Source: Heterotrichella gracilis
Taxonomy: Eukaryota > Sar > Xanthophyceae > Tribonematales > Xanthonemataceae
Length of the DNA: 64,000 bases
Direction of reading: 5' to 3'
Assembly: GCA_032358255.1 (NCBI GenBank)
Contig: JAULBX010007773.1
Coordinates: 248,001 to 312,000 of the forward strand
Each line of letters begins with the position of its first letter. Position 1 is the stretch's first letter. The notes below the pieces were generated by a model. The model made no database searches. It was not told the DNA's origin and saw only the letters and a list, made by a program, of their open reading frames with translations. The position numbers and the translations under genes are program-made. This document shows, in pieces, positions 1-19,862 of the stretch.

Positions 1-569
1 ATTGTTCTTTGTGTTTGCGCACGCTGCAGCTGCTGCGTCCCTCAAGGCTTGGATGGTCAGCATGCTTGCACAAGTGGCTCGAATTTTACACCTACCACAG
101 ACCCTACCATAGGGTCTCAATCCCTGTCACAGGGCCACCTGCGATGCTATGCAGCAGCTGTTAATATTTGCTCACTGCGGCACAATTACCCTGAAGCCGT
201 AGAGCTTATGCGCCGGTCAACGTGCTCGCCCTGGACGCCTTTGAAAGGCGCCTTATAACTACGGCGTTAATGCAGTCTTTCGTGAGAGGTCCAGAAAAGC
301 TCCCTGGTACCGTACAGGACGCTGCTCGTAGTGAAGTCAACGCTGTCTTGCCAACCGTGTCTTCAGCTGGTCCACACCAGCAAACCACCAACCGTCCAAG
401 GCTTGCACTTAATACGTCAAAGCTCTAGCTTAAGAACTAGTAAGAGCTAAGAGAGTTTCCCCTGGTACCTCAGTATTTTGACTAGTGGTCTGAGACTCTC
501 AAATTCGTTGGTCTGAATTCTAGTCGAGCAGTCGTCACTGCCGTGTGCAAGTAGAGTCCCTGCACAATC
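1..569. other. No gene recognised; upstream region of the hemerythrin-like gene
   Basis: No open frame here resembles a known family. The only structure I see is a short perfect palindrome at 99-117 (AGACCCTA, three bases, TAGGGTCT). The stretch probably holds the promoter and 5' untranslated leader of the gene starting at 570, or the tail of a gene to the left; I cannot tell which. Confidence 0.5.
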
Positions 570-2360
570 ATGGCTGATCCAAATGTTGACCCCCAGTCTC
601 CTGGCCCCTCTCTTGGTGCCCCAACTGATAACATGGAGGACACAGAAATGGCTGCTACTCTGGGTCTCATGGACCAGGATACAGAAGTGAATGATGCTCC
701 AGCTGCTGCACTGGCTGGGAGTGGTGCTGGGGCAGCAGGTGACACTCAGGCTGACCCAACCCAGGCCATACTCACAGATACCGCAGTCACAGCAGATGCT
801 GCTGTTGCAATCTCCAACATTGCTGCAACACCCACCTTCCAGCCAGATCTTTCCAACCAGCTGGTGGGGGACCATAGGACTGTGCAGGCGCTCCTCACGC
901 AGTTTAACAGGGCAGTGGCATCTGGGGATGAGAATCTGGTCTTCAAGCTTGGGGCAGCTATCTGTATACTGGTGAGCGGATTGAATCTGTGCATGCAGCA
1001 TGTGGCCATGGCAATGCGGTATTGCATGCTTCATGGTACAGTTGGGTGTACACATTAATTGTTGGGTGATATATACTAGCTGAGTGTGAGTGCCAACGGT
1101 TGTACCAGACAATCCTCAAGGTGCTGAAAGGGATGCAGTACTGCGATTGCCAATGGTTGTCGTAGGCAGGCAAACTTGAGCATGCTGTTGTACCTGACTC
1201 TGTAGACTTATGGAGGTGCTCCCATGACTGTAAAGAATCAAATACTACAGCATGCTGAAGTTTGCCTGCCGATGGCCTACCATTGGCGCGTGCCGGCAAT
1301 GCGCAGCGCTGCATCCCTTCCAGCAATTTTGAAGTGGTCTGACATTTCAATTTCACAGTGCATGGCCATGGTGCACATCAGCAGTGCTTCCCACTGTTGG
1401 TGAAAATCTCGTGGCAAGCAACCTGGTGCACAATACATGTGCCAGAATTGGGCACTGATACTTGTTGATTGTACGTATATGCTGTTATCAGACTATGTAG
1501 CCCGTCACAGGAAGTCCCTCCACAGATGCGTGTGGAGATGATATGATTGAGAGAGCTCCCGCATACTATTACCGGTACAATACTTCATTATAAATAATGC
1601 TGTTAATTGCAGATGCGCACTCATAGCCAGGCAGAGTTGGATGTGCTGTACCCACTGGTGGCAAGCTCCCTGCCCAATGGAGCAGAGCTGGCATCTGCTG
1701 CCCGTGCAGAGCATTCCCAGCTGGAGAAGGAGATGGCTGCAGTCAATGCCATGGGGCCTCACCCTGTGACGGATGAGCAGAGGAACCGAGTGCTGGAGTG
1801 CCCCTTTGTGAAGATGATGACCAAGATTGGGGCGGTAAGCAACTGCATGCGTCAGTGGAGCTCAGGTTGAGCTCAGAATAGAGAATTGCTTCCCTTATTC
1901 TTCCCCCTCGTTTGCCTGTCACTTTCTTAGAACACCAGGAGTCATGTGGCAGGGTACTGCATGACTGCATATCACGATCAACTGTTTCTTGTTGATTTAC
2001 AATATGTGCATGTGATACTCAATTTTGATTTTTGGCAATGGCTGCTAATGCCACAGTACCAGTCCAGAATTTAGTTTGTTCAGATAAAATGTGTTTACGA
2101 CCCGTTGCAGCCCCAGAACTGCAACGCTACAGCGCGCAGTGTGTGCGTGGTGCCCTGTAATCCTCTCCCAAGGCAGCGTTCCATTTCACCACCCCTCCTA
2201 TGCGCAGGACTTCACCCGCCACATCCTAGGCGAGGAGCAAGTGCTGCTGCCTGCCCTTGCCCAGGCTGTCACTGCTGAGGCGGCGGGTGCAGCGGCCACC
2301 TCCTTCGACATGGTCAAGCAGACTGCGTCACTCAGCCCCAGGCTGGACATCGAGCCCTGA
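570..2360 (+). CDS. Hemerythrin-like (HHE cation-binding) domain protein
   Basis: Exons 570-971, 1613-1834 and 2208-2360 splice to 777 nt, 258 residues. The first 95 or so residues are acidic, Ala-rich and low in complexity; the rest is one four-helix hemerythrin bundle. The ligand pattern of the family is complete: His102, His138 with Glu142 (HSQAE), His168, and His213 with Glu217 (HILGE). Two of the three exon joins fall inside the bundle and rebuild its helices with normal spacing, which supports the model. Such domains bind a di-iron centre and may sense or store oxygen or iron; the actual role here is unknown. There is no RING or CHY zinc finger as in BRUTUS/HRZ iron sensors. The start is the first ATG in frame. 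Intron 1 (641 nt) carries a long foldback. Confidence 0.82.
1100..1345. repeat. Long intronic foldback (inverted repeat)
   Basis: The segment 1121-1222 is an imperfect inverted copy of 1225-1326, with the apex near 1212-1222 (ATGG, short loop, CCAT). Matching blocks include GGGATGCAG with CTGCATCCC, GGCAGGCAAACTT with AAGTTTGCCTGCC, and CAGCATGCTG near the middle. Weaker pairing continues outward to about 1100 and 1345. It lies wholly within intron 1 of the hemerythrin-like gene. It could be a non-autonomous foldback element or a long microRNA-type precursor. Confidence 0.75.
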
Positions 2361-3898
2361 TTAAGCACTACTAGGGGTTTTTCAAGCACACTACGATGAT
2401 GTTGACCAGGCGCGGTGTCGATCCAGTTGGACAAGCAGTTCAGCGGACAGTTGTCTCAGAATATGTGCGTGAAGGGGTATGTGGATGCAGCGTTGCCGCA
2501 ACAGCACTGCATGTGCAGTGGTGGGTGGGCGTGCTAGTTGATACACACGTGATGCAGTGGTAGGTGGGAGTGCTATCTGATATCCAATGGCATGCGGGGT
2601 TTGTAGACCAGTGCAGCAAGCAGCGTCACTCAGCCCTAAAAGCTGGACTCAAAGGGAGGGTTAAAGCTTTTAGGGTTGAATGTGAGCATCTTAGGGTGTT
2701 GTTAGTGGGTCTGTGTTGGCAGTATAGCTAACTGCAAGGTTGAATAGTAGCTCAAATGCTGACAGTTGAATTTAGAACCTTTGTGAACTGTGTACTTGAA
2801 TGGCAGCGGTTCTACTGCATTTGTGGGCTGATGCGCTGCCCAGGATTCAGCTGGCATGTGGGGGGGGCATCTCACTGCAGCAAACAACACTACTTGGCAC
2901 CGTACACTTACAGCGGACTTATTGCAGTAGGGCACATAAAAAGTGCTAAGTGACGTGATTGAGGTTGGCCTTGCAACCTGTGTCTCGCAACTTCGCCTCT
3001 GGTAGCTGCTGTTGATGGTTAAGAGCCAAACCTTTCACACTTCAAAATTGTGCATACCAGATTGGTTGATACAAGCGTCCTGACTGTGCTGCAGTCTGCA
3101 AACCTTTGTGGTTATGTGGCAACGTCAAGTGGGGCTTAGCCAGTAACCCAGCTTGAGTGGCACACTACGCACTGTGTCAGGCTAGCTTCCTCACCTCTGA
3201 GATAAAGTTATCGTGCAGTCAAGTGGCTAGCAGCTGAAGCTTGCGTACAACCACCTTTTAAACCAGCATAAACAGATGTCTACCTGACCTATAGCAGCTA
3301 CAATAAGGTATAGCATGCGCTGCCAAGCTTGGCGAGACAATTATCCTCCCACTTGCATGCATGCAAAATACATGTGAACATGCAGGCTAAGGTTGCAGGC
3401 CGCACCTCGCGCACGTAGAAAAAGACAAGACGCTCGTGCTCTAACAAGAACGACACCTTGCAACTTGAAAGTAACACAATCCTTTTGGTGGGCAGCTGAC
3501 ACTCGGATGATATACGTGGAAGCTGTCGCTAGGGTCACTCCAGCAGAGTCCAAGCAGAATATATTTCTCAGTCTCGGCCAGCAAGTGGTAGCTGCGACGT
3601 TTCAACTGAAGATCTCCCCACCTAGGCACTTACCAACGGGGCTGTTTTGGAAAGTACAGGCCATCTCTGGGTTGGGTCGGTCCACATCCCATGGCGCAAC
3701 GATAGCCCAACATGCATGCATATATGCATGCACAGCGATCTTCACAGGATCGGAGACACCAAAGCTGTCTGTCAGTGTTCAATGCATATCTAGCCTGTTG
3801 ATCAAGTACCTGCTGCAAGCCAGGCTTCAGGAGCCAAACAGTCAACTGCAAGGCACACAAGGCTAGCCTAGCCTCAAACCTAGTACTGGCTGCATTGG
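2361..3898. other. Intergenic; no gene recognised
   Basis: This lies between the hemerythrin-like stop and the ICMT start. It contains a tandem pair of about 32 bp (near 2513-2545 and 2555-2587), a degenerate copy of the end of the hemerythrin gene (2616-2667), and an 11-bp inverted repeat CCCTAAAAGCT / AGCTTTTAGGG inside and beside that copy. A 157-codon open frame at 3393-3866 resembles no family I know and has no splice partners, so I do not call it a gene. The ICMT promoter should lie in the right-hand part. Confidence 0.5.
2616..2667 (+). repeat. Degenerate copy of the 3' end of the hemerythrin-like gene
   Basis: The stretch shares the block CGTCACTCAGCCC and the order of flanking words (AGCAAGCAG before, GCTGGAC and TTAA after) with the last coding bases at 2314-2366. 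It begins about 255 bp after the stop codon. Similarity is interrupted by small gaps, so homology is probable but not certain. Confidence 0.5.
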
Positions 3899-5338
3899 AT
3901 GGATGGACTACAACTGTTTCCGTTCGTCCTCCTCTTCTTCCACAGCTCGGAGTTCCTCCTTGCAGTACTGTACATGAGAGACGAGCTTTCGTACAAATGT
4001 AAGCCTGTGCACGTCGACTGCCTAGCCATGCACATTACCCTAGCTACCTCTGGGCAAGCTTCCCACCTAGACATATTTTGCTTGCAGTTGCTTAAACTAG
4101 CCCTGTCTAGTACTCTAGAATCCGCTTGAGAACCATTAACACAGTCTTACGCCTGTGCAGCCCTTCTCTTCACCACGCCCTACTGCTTGGCAATGGCTGC
4201 GGCAGTGGCAGAGTACTGCGCAGAGCAGCGGTTCTGGCCGTCCATAAAGCGACCATGGGCGCCAGCCACCGGCCTTGCTTTGATTGCCAGTGGAGAGATA
4301 GTACGAAAAATTGCCATGGTAAGGCACCGCCTAAAACTCTTGCAGTATCTCTTTTAAGCCACATGCAACAGCCACAATATGTACTTGGTGTGCGTACAGG
4401 TGACTGCAGGAAGCAATTTTACCCACTCAGTGCAGACACGTAAGCGGGAGGCTCACATGCTTGTCACACACGGGATCTATAGGTGAGCAGCTTGAACCAA
4501 ACCCAATGCTTTTACCCAACCTCACAAGGTCAATGCTGTATTAATTAAAAAAATTAGTAATAAAAGAGCTTTACCCACCCTTTGCGCACCAACTTCCAGC
4601 ATGCGCCTACCCATGTGCAAAAGCCTTGGCAAGAAAGAACTCATGATACTTTGCACACTGGCGTGTGCCACACCTACGCGCCCATACGTCCAACAGCAAA
4701 GCGCACCGGCTCACCTGTCAGCCAAGTGTTAACCTTGCTCTCACCCTGCGGATCCTATGTGCAAATCGATTCTCTGATCTATTTCAATCACGGTCCTCCC
4801 CTTGCTCAGGTACATACGCCACCCGGGCTACCTTGGATGGCTCATCTGGGTGCTGGGAACGCAGGTCATGCTGTGCAACCCGCTGTGCACCATCGCCTTT
4901 GCTGTAGTGGTACGTTCCCGGTTCATGTTATGGGTATGCTTTTACATCTGCTTTCATGTCCAGTGCAAAATCCACATTGTACCCGGGGGGTGAAGTGCAC
5001 GTGGAGGGGGATGCCAGCTCATTGTTCTCATGAGCACATGCATGACAAATTCACAGTGTGGCATTGGTACATGCAGATACTATGCACCCATGTGTTAAGA
5101 GCTGGCAGAAGGGCAGGCGTGGAGTAGTGGTGCAGATTGCATGTGCGTCAGATGACATGGATGTGTAGATATATGGCCCCATATGTAGCTCCCTTGTAAC
5201 CATGTGGCATGGGTGCAGGCATGGCGGTTCTTCCAGCTGCGCATATCTGTGGAGGATCATCGCTTGAAGCAGTTTTTTGGCGCTGCACATGACGAGTACT
5301 GCCGCTCCACACCCTCCGGCATACCCTTCATCCAATAG
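3899..5338 (+). CDS. ICMT: Protein-S-isoprenylcysteine O-methyltransferase
   Basis: Exons 3899-3998, 4161-4318, 4400-4482, 4810-4909 and 5219-5338 splice to 561 nt, 186 residues, close to plant ICMT (about 197). The enzyme methylates the C-terminal prenylcysteine of CaaX proteins at the ER membrane with S-adenosylmethionine. Visible family marks are the FFHSSEF motif in the first helix, EYCAEQRFWPS, the loop AGSNFTHSVQT, THGIYRYIRHPGY (His118-Pro-Gly-Tyr), GTQVMLCNP, and the C-terminal WRFFQLRI...FFG...GIPF block that binds the cofactor and lipid. Several hydrophobic helices fit a multi-pass membrane enzyme. The ATG at 3899 leaves a short N-terminus, so an extra upstream exon cannot be excluded. 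Its substrates would include CaaX-type small GTPases. Confidence 0.9.
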
Positions 5339-6440
5339 CACATCTGATGCTGGTCGGGATGTGTTTCCTCTGTGGCATGGAAGTGTTCCAATGGCATCCG
5401 CCGAGACACAGAGCCAGGGAACATGCAAAACAAAAGCGATGAATATTGCCCACGGCCAGCAGCACAAGGAAACAGCGGTCACCTTTGGGTTTGTGGGGCT
5501 GCATCAGCAAAGGAGCCGCATGCACAATGCTGGTCATGGGTGGGGAGGACCTTGAAGACACCCTATGGCTTCGACACGCCCACATCTTGTTCAATACTGC
5601 AAGGCTTGTCACCCACTCCCAGAACGGCAGCAGCTGCCACAGCACTAGTACGGTAACTGCACTGCGTGTCACAGGACTTCACAAATAACGGCCATAACAA
5701 TCTCTGGGCCATAATGCATATCTATTGGTTTTCTGGCCATGGTGCGCACTTTCCTGTTATACCAGGCCAACAAGTTTTTTTGCTGCTCGTCTTTTGAGTT
5801 TCATTTCCCTTCTTTAGTAGTGCACATGGCCGGCGGCCGCACATCTGGATCAGTGGTTAAATTTTCCTGCAGCAGCAGACCCATATCCTTCTATAAGTTT
5901 TCAGTGTTTGTCCTTTGCAAAGCCGTGCTTTTTTTTACGGGCATTATATTGCCGTGTTAGATCAATGATTGCACTCAGAAAGATAGAAAATCATCGCATA
6001 AGGCGCAAAATGTGAAGGCATCTCCTGAAATGACTTCGTGTAGATATAGAGTGGCCATGGCCCAGTGGGCATTGCAGGTTTGGTATTTTCCAGTGCACAA
6101 GCATATTTTGAAAGAAATTACCCAGCTCAGGAAAATACTCCAGGGATCATATTTCAACCTTTCAGCGAGGAGGAAACCAGGGTGCCCGGGTTGCAACGTG
6201 TTGTCATGCATATCACACACTGAACACAGCCAAAACAGGCACTTTGCAGGGCAGCTACTGTGCTGCATATGCAGTTTGAGTGGCATTACCTTGTCGCTCT
6301 TGAAAAACCTAGTCACGTTCCTGTAAGGCTTGCCGTGCAACAGCAGCTTGCGTCAGTCGTTCCTGCACCTCACCCCATTTCAAAGTTGAAGAACTGCCAG
6401 TAACCCGTGGCCTGTGCACTCTTGGAAGCAAGAAAACGCC
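5339..6440. other. Intergenic; no gene recognised
   Basis: Open frames on either strand (for example 5739-5960 and 5975-6340) are short, unlike known proteins and lacking convincing splice partners. The region should contain the ICMT 3' end and the FtsH promoter. No repeat stands out. Confidence 0.5.
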
Positions 6441-12650
<6,210 letters not shown>

Positions 12651-13973
12651 GGGTAACCCTTTGTGTTGGTAGCCCACCCATCCCAGGGCCGCAGCAGGCT
12701 CTGGGTGGTGTGGTGCAAGTGGAGGGTGTTAATGGTGTTTGATGGCGCAAGGCGATTGAAATACATGCCTTGCCCAGTTTTTCTAGTATTGGGGTCGTAT
12801 GTGTATATTATGTTTGCGGTGGCTGAGTGGTGGTTGGCGGGAAAACGTGTTCACCTTCCGTTGACATATGGCACCCAGGCGGAGCATGCCACCTGTGCAG
12901 GCAGGTTTTGTGTATGGCCAGCTTTGGAGTCTGGATCTGTTCTCGCCTGTATGGTATGTGTGCTGTATAGTAGCAGGGAATAGGGTTCAATTCGACACTT
13001 GGGTAGAAAAACACTGTTCCAGTTTGCAAATGCTGCAGCACTCTCAAACTTTTGCCTACAAAGTTATACTGTTATGCTTCAGTGCTCAATGACTAGTGGC
13101 GACCACTCTTTAAAACACGCTTTACACTGCTTCAACCCAGCAGTGTGCAGGAGTGCGCCAAGCGCATACCTAATCTGTAACCAAATTACCTATCCATTAT
13201 AGCATATACGTCCTTGGAAGCAACATGCTTGCAGATCACTAGATCTATCATTGAGAAATCGGTTGGCATGCATGGTGGCTTGGTTGGTTGACTGGTGGTG
13301 GTGGCTGTGCAGCACCTTTACGGGCAGTAGCACAGAGCCTGCTGATCAGCAACAAATGTGAGGCAATGTCCATCATCTGGATACCTGCAGGATTGGGTTA
13401 CCTCACTGGTTAGGAGAACGTTAGCAGCGCCTGGTTTAGGCCTGAAAGGCTGTGGCTAAGAAAGGCCCCCCCATTTGTAGTAGGCCAGTGACGTCATATA
13501 TGATGTCATCGCCACCACGAGTGGAATTCGCACCACGGAAATTTTGCCTGGCTGGGAGGTGGTGAGCGTTTTGGGCCTCAAAAGTGCATGCAGCCAAAGC
13601 CGCACCGCGTTAGTCATGGCCACAAAAGCAGGCGAAAATGCGAAAAAGTGCCCAAAAAGGATGAGCGGGCGGGCGAGTAACCAGTGATCGTTTCCCAGCG
13701 ACCGTCCGACATGGGAAACCCCTCGAAATGAAGACAAATGTGCCACGCCACCCAGCGCGCCACGCACGATACGACTGGTTGCAGCACCTTGCTGCAGCTC
13801 GAAGTTGCCGCAGCTTGTGGGCGATACATATGCGAACAAACAGCAGAGCAGTCTCCATTCCACAGCATATTTGTAGACGCAGGTTGCTGATTCCTCCTTA
13901 CTTTGCAAGTGTGTTTAGATCACGTCGAGGCAACTGTCTTTGTGCTGCGTGTGACATACACCCTCCTTTGAAA
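12651..13973. other. Intergenic: FtsH 3' region and GME promoter region
   Basis: No coding frame resembles a known protein. The left half is AT-richer and probably holds the FtsH 3' untranslated region. The right half is upstream of the epimerase and includes a near-palindromic TGACGTCA site at 13489. The frame of the epimerase start codon stays open back to an ATG at 13728, which would add 82 basic residues; see the epimerase entry. Confidence 0.5.
13489..13508. promoter_or_regulatory. Near-palindromic TGACGTCA-type site
   Basis: TGACGTCATATATGATGTCA reads almost identically on both strands, with two mismatches. TGACGTCA is the core bound by bZIP factors of the CREB/TGA class. It lies 466 bp upstream of the epimerase start codon. 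Binding is inferred from the motif alone. Confidence 0.45.
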
Positions 13974-16110
13974 ATGTCGAACGCTCAGGTTGCAGAGGAG
14001 TACTTGGCCACTTCGGCCCTGGCCAAGTACCCCTTCGAGCCCTACTGGCCCGAGAAGACCCTCAAGATCTGTGTGACAGGTGCTGGCGGCTTCATCGCCT
14101 CGCACTTGGCCAAGCGCCTGAAATCCGAGGGCCACTATGTTGTGGCCTGCGACTGGAAGAGGAACGAGCATATGCCGGTGCGTATGTGCTGAGCACAACG
14201 TGATTTGCAACCACGCAAACCTGTACCCGCGTGCGCCGTGTGGAGCATTGGCCTCACAGTCTCTGAACCAAGTGCACTTGCTGCTGCAGGAGGAGATGTT
14301 CTGTGACGAGTTCCACTTGGTGGACCTGCGCGTGTTTGAAAACTGCAAGAAGGTGACCGAGGGCTGCCACCATGTGTTCAGCTTGGCTGCGGATATGGGG
14401 GGCATGGGCTTCATCCAGTCCAACCACTCCGTGATCCTCTACAACAACACCATGATCAGCTTCAACGTGATGGAGGCTGCCCGCCAGAACAAGTGTGAGA
14501 GGTGAGACCCGCAGCTGACTAACACCCCCCTGGTAGTGTGTGCACCACACGGGTTGGCCTTGGGCTGCGTGGTCGGTTCTTACTCCTCACACGTGTGAAC
14601 TCCCTCTGTGCAGGCTGTTCTATGCCTCCAGCGCCTGCATCTACCCCGAGTACCGCCAGCTGGATACCGAGATCGAGGGTGGTGGCCTCAAGGAGTCATG
14701 GGCATGGCCCGCACAGGTCAGTGGCTGGGGATGTCTGCGCGACGACCACGCCCTTTGCACCTGTGCTTAGCTGTGAAGGCAGGCTTTTTTATATGTGGGT
14801 TTTTGTTCGTTGTATGCGCTGTCAGGTTTTAAGTCGTGGCGGTGGTGGTTGTGTACACATGCAACGAGTGTGCTGGATCATGATTTATGTCCGTGTGATC
14901 CCTTGAGGGACACCTGCGTTTTAGTTTTGCTAGGGCAGCAGCAAGCTTGAACGTGCACAGTAGCCTGCAACCACAAATCCTCCAGCGTTGTGACTGTCCA
15001 CCAGTAGACGTTTCCTGGTCGTTCTGTGTCGTTTGCTCTCTCGACTGGCTGCCCATGTGTACCTGGTCGTACCTGCCTAGCTGTTACCCCTCGTGGGCTC
15101 AAACAACCTCGCTAGGCTGCTTGGCTAAGGGCTTGTGACAGCATCTGACTGCGGCTGACACACGTGTCTCTGCATGATTGTGGTTTTGAGACACTACTTG
15201 GGATTTGAGGCTGACAAAACCCTGTTTTCTGCCACAGCCCCAAGACGCCTATGGCCTTGAGAAGCTGGTGACTGAAGAGCTGTGCAAGCACTACAACAAG
15301 GACTTTGGAATCGAGTGCCGCATCGCCCGCTTCCACAACATCTACGGCCCCTACGGCACATGGAAGGGAGGCAGGGAGAAGGCGCCTGCTGCGTTCTGCC
15401 GCAAGGTAACCAGTGCACCTGCTCAAAGCTTGTTGCATGCCAACTTGAGCACTGCATCGGCCCAGTTATCCTTTTGCCTGTGCTGCTGTGCAACCTCCTC
15501 ATGTACTTGTCCCCTGTGTACTATGCTTTGTGTGGACCCTTTTAGTACTGTACATGCATGGACTCTTTTCGCACTGTATACACTGATGACTGACGCTGGT
15601 TGACCCCCCCTCCAGGTGCAAAGCTCTACCAAGGAGATTGAGATGTGGGGCGACGGCATGCAGACCCGCTCCTTCACCTTCATCGACGACTGCGTGGAGG
15701 GCATCCTGCGCGTCACCAAGAGCGACTACAGGGAGCCCCTCAACGTGGGCAGCAGCGAGATGGTGAGCATGAACGGCATGATGGAGATGGCCGAGTCCTT
15801 TGAGGGCAAGAACCTGCCCATCAAGCACATCCCAGGACCAGAGGGTGTGCGCGGCCGCAACTCTGACAACTCCCTCATCCTGGAGAAGCTGGGCTGGGAG
15901 CCAACCATCGGCTTGGAGGACGGCCTGCGGTTGACGTACTTCTGGATCAAGGGCCAGATTGCCACCGAGGCCAAGCAACTAGGCGTGGACGTGGCGCAAT
16001 ACGCCACCAGCATGGTGGTGGGCACTTCAGTGCCAAAGGCGCTGGGCACACTCCGGCAGGCAGATGGCGCCGAGGAGTTGAGGGATGCACGCACGCCACA
16101 GTTTGCATAG
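13974..16110 (+). CDS. GME: GDP-D-mannose 3,5-epimerase
   Basis: Exons 13974-14177, 14290-14501, 14614-14716, 15238-15405 and 15616-16110 give 1182 nt, 393 residues; plant enzymes have about 377. The enzyme converts GDP-mannose to GDP-L-galactose, the step that feeds ascorbate and cell-wall synthesis. The N-terminal Rossmann motif TGAGGFIASHL begins near residue 35. The SDR catalytic pair is YGLEK (Tyr178, Lys182) and the upstream SSACIYPEY segment supplies the serine. MWGDGMQTRSFTFIDD is typical of the family. The start at 13974 matches the usual N-terminus of a cytosolic enzyme. An in-frame ATG at 13728 would add a basic leader of 82 residues that could direct it elsewhere; I see no conservation argument for it. 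Confidence 0.95.
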
Positions 16111-17514
16111 GGGGTGCAAGCTTGCAGCAGGGGGGCTAATGTCTGGCCATATTTTGGGGTATTCTTGATGCCTGTGTGTTATTTGCTGCCTTGCAAACGA
16201 ACGGCCTGCCAGTGTTACATGTCCTTTTTCTGCAGAGTGCTACTTGTGAGACAGTAGCAAGGCTGACCTACACTTGCCAGTCAGTGTGGTGAAAGTTGAC
16301 ACTGGAGATCTTTCACTTGGTAGAGGGTCGTGGCTTGTTGTATATGTATAGCCTTTCAGTTGGGAAAGCCACAGCGTGTGTTTTCATAGTTAGTTTTGCC
16401 TAGCCCTTTTAACTGCAGGCTGGGGATGCTTAGAGTAGGCCGCTAAACACACAAATGACAGTTGACCTGTAGTCTGTCACGCAATTTTATTCGCTGCAAC
16501 CGTGCCATTCTTTTGACCGTGCTATTTTTTCATAAGTTTTGTCTGTGCTGTGTCAGCCGACACGTTGTCTTTTTTTTGACAGGCACACAGTGTGTGTGCT
16601 GTGAAGCTTGGGTGGGAGATGAATGGTATAATATATTCCACTGGCTTGTAAAGCTCCCACCACATGTCCACTAAACATCAATGCGCAATGCGCACTACTG
16701 CACCGGAAGCTTCACGTTATATTGACGTGTCAGTTGCAAGTCTAACTGATATGCATGTATCGAAGACGAAGGGAGCTGTTTGAATGGGGAGGGAAAGATG
16801 TGCCATCATGTGAAAGCTAGGCTTGGTGCGGCAACCACTGGCAATGCCATCCTTGTGTAGCCACAGCAGGCTCACATGTTTGCAATAGCCCACCCAAGTA
16901 GGCACCTCTTGTTTCCAAAAATTCCCTCCAGGTGCGGTCTCAAGGCACTCGTGGATATAAAGAGGAAACTATATTGCCAAGTCCTTACAGACAGCTTGCA
17001 ACCTTTATAAGGCTACAACCGCGTACTGTCCCACTGACTTGACCAAGCAAATAGCAGTCCACCTATGACCCAATGGGTGGGCAAAACCAGTTTGAAAATG
17101 AACCCGACAAAGCCTTGTACCATACAGTGGCGTCATCTACGCTTTGCTGCCAACAAGTTCAGTGGGTAAATACCAGCAGCCCAAAAACAACTGTTATGAT
17201 ACGCAAAATTCAAACGGCTCATATGTCCCATGCAGACAAGGGTACAGCGCATACACCACGCGCAGGCAACACTACATTGCTGTGGTTGACACTGTGGTGC
17301 CTATCGCGCGTTTGGTCCCAGGCTTGCTCAGCTTTCAAGCCCCTTTCTTGTAACGTAATCGTATGCTAGCTATTGGCTGGAAGCTTGAACCTGCCAAAGA
17401 GGAGGGTCAGGGTGCCCAAAGCTGCCACCGACAGCCAGGCCACCCGCTGTTTGCACACTGAAAACGCTTGTCATCCTCCCATGCGCTCTTGTGCTGTCCA
17501 GACAGCTGGCTACA
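16111..17514. other. Convergent intergenic region; no gene recognised
   Basis: This lies between the 3' ends of GME (+) and Rab2 (-), so it should hold two 3' untranslated regions. Several TGTAA words, the usual green-algal polyadenylation signal, occur on both strands (for example near 16648 on the plus strand). No open frame looks real. Confidence 0.5.
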
Positions 17515-18807
<1,293 letters not shown>

Positions 18808-19862
18808 CGCAGCCAGGTCCTCAAGCCACTGCGGTGGTGTGGTGCTGGCAGCCTTTCGCAGTCCCCAACCAGGAGCCCAAATCCCTGTCCCACTGTGATC
18901 GTATGTCAAGCAGCGATGCTGTCAGGGCGTTGACAGGGTACGTCCACACGAAAACCACCCAGCTAAGCTTTGGTCCAGAGAAGGCTGCCGTACAGAAGGA
19001 GGAGATTGCAGCACTACCTTATCGACAAGATCCTCGAGAGCGAATGGAGAGGAGCAAACTGCAACGGTGGAACTTGAGTTCAAAAGCTGGGTTTATGTTC
19101 TGGGGAACAGCTTCCGTTGCACTTGGCCAAGGGTGACCTTCCCGTCCCATTGTTGACCTTGTACCGCCTTGGCACCCCTTTGTCAAAGGGCCGTTGGCCT
19201 TGCATATGCAGCCATGGCAGGCTTTTATCCAGCGCAGACACGGCTTGTACTGTAGATTGCTGTACACAACGAGCTAGCTGCATTTCAACTTTGCCACAGG
19301 TAATTGAACCGGCGCCATGCCATGCACAGATGGAGCGCACACAGGAAATGAACACACACGGGCACCCCACAGGCTGCCATTCAAAGGGTTTTTTGTTTTA
19401 TTTGGTGGTAAAGGGGCAATTGGCATTACATCCAACAAGACACTGACTTGGCAAGTTGATTGCACCTGGCTGAGATCTGATATACAAGTTTGCAACCTGC
19501 CAATCGGACACATCAACGGTATTGCTGCAGTCTGCATGCTAGAAGGTGTGTCAACAACCGGATGCTGAACACGTCAGATTAAAAATTTGTGTAGCTGTGG
19601 CATGTACCGTCAGGACATACGCTGCCTTTGCCACTAATCTTGGGCCGCCGTTGAATGCATCCCCAACAACTGGTCAGTCTGCAATACCCATGCTAGCCAA
19701 CAGCACGCTGGGCAAAAGAGTGATAAGCGAGCATGAGCATATAATACCGGGGGCACATAACCCTGTTACATGGACCCTTGTCCTCCGCGTGCCACATTTC
19801 CGGTGTGCCATGGCAGGAAACACTGACCATGGCACCTGCTTTCACTGACCACGGCACTGCTT
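18808..19862. other. Intergenic; no gene recognised
   Basis: This lies between the start of Rab2 and the 3' end of CWC21, both on the minus strand, so it should include the Rab2 promoter. A plus-strand frame at 18777-19136 overlaps the Rab2 start antisense and resembles nothing known. A TGTAA word on the minus strand near 19767 would be a plausible polyadenylation signal for CWC21. Confidence 0.45.

Noticed and set aside
3393-3866. Plus-strand open frame of 157 codons between hemerythrin and ICMT
   Set aside because: No recognisable domain, no splice partners and no conserved-looking blocks; likely chance.
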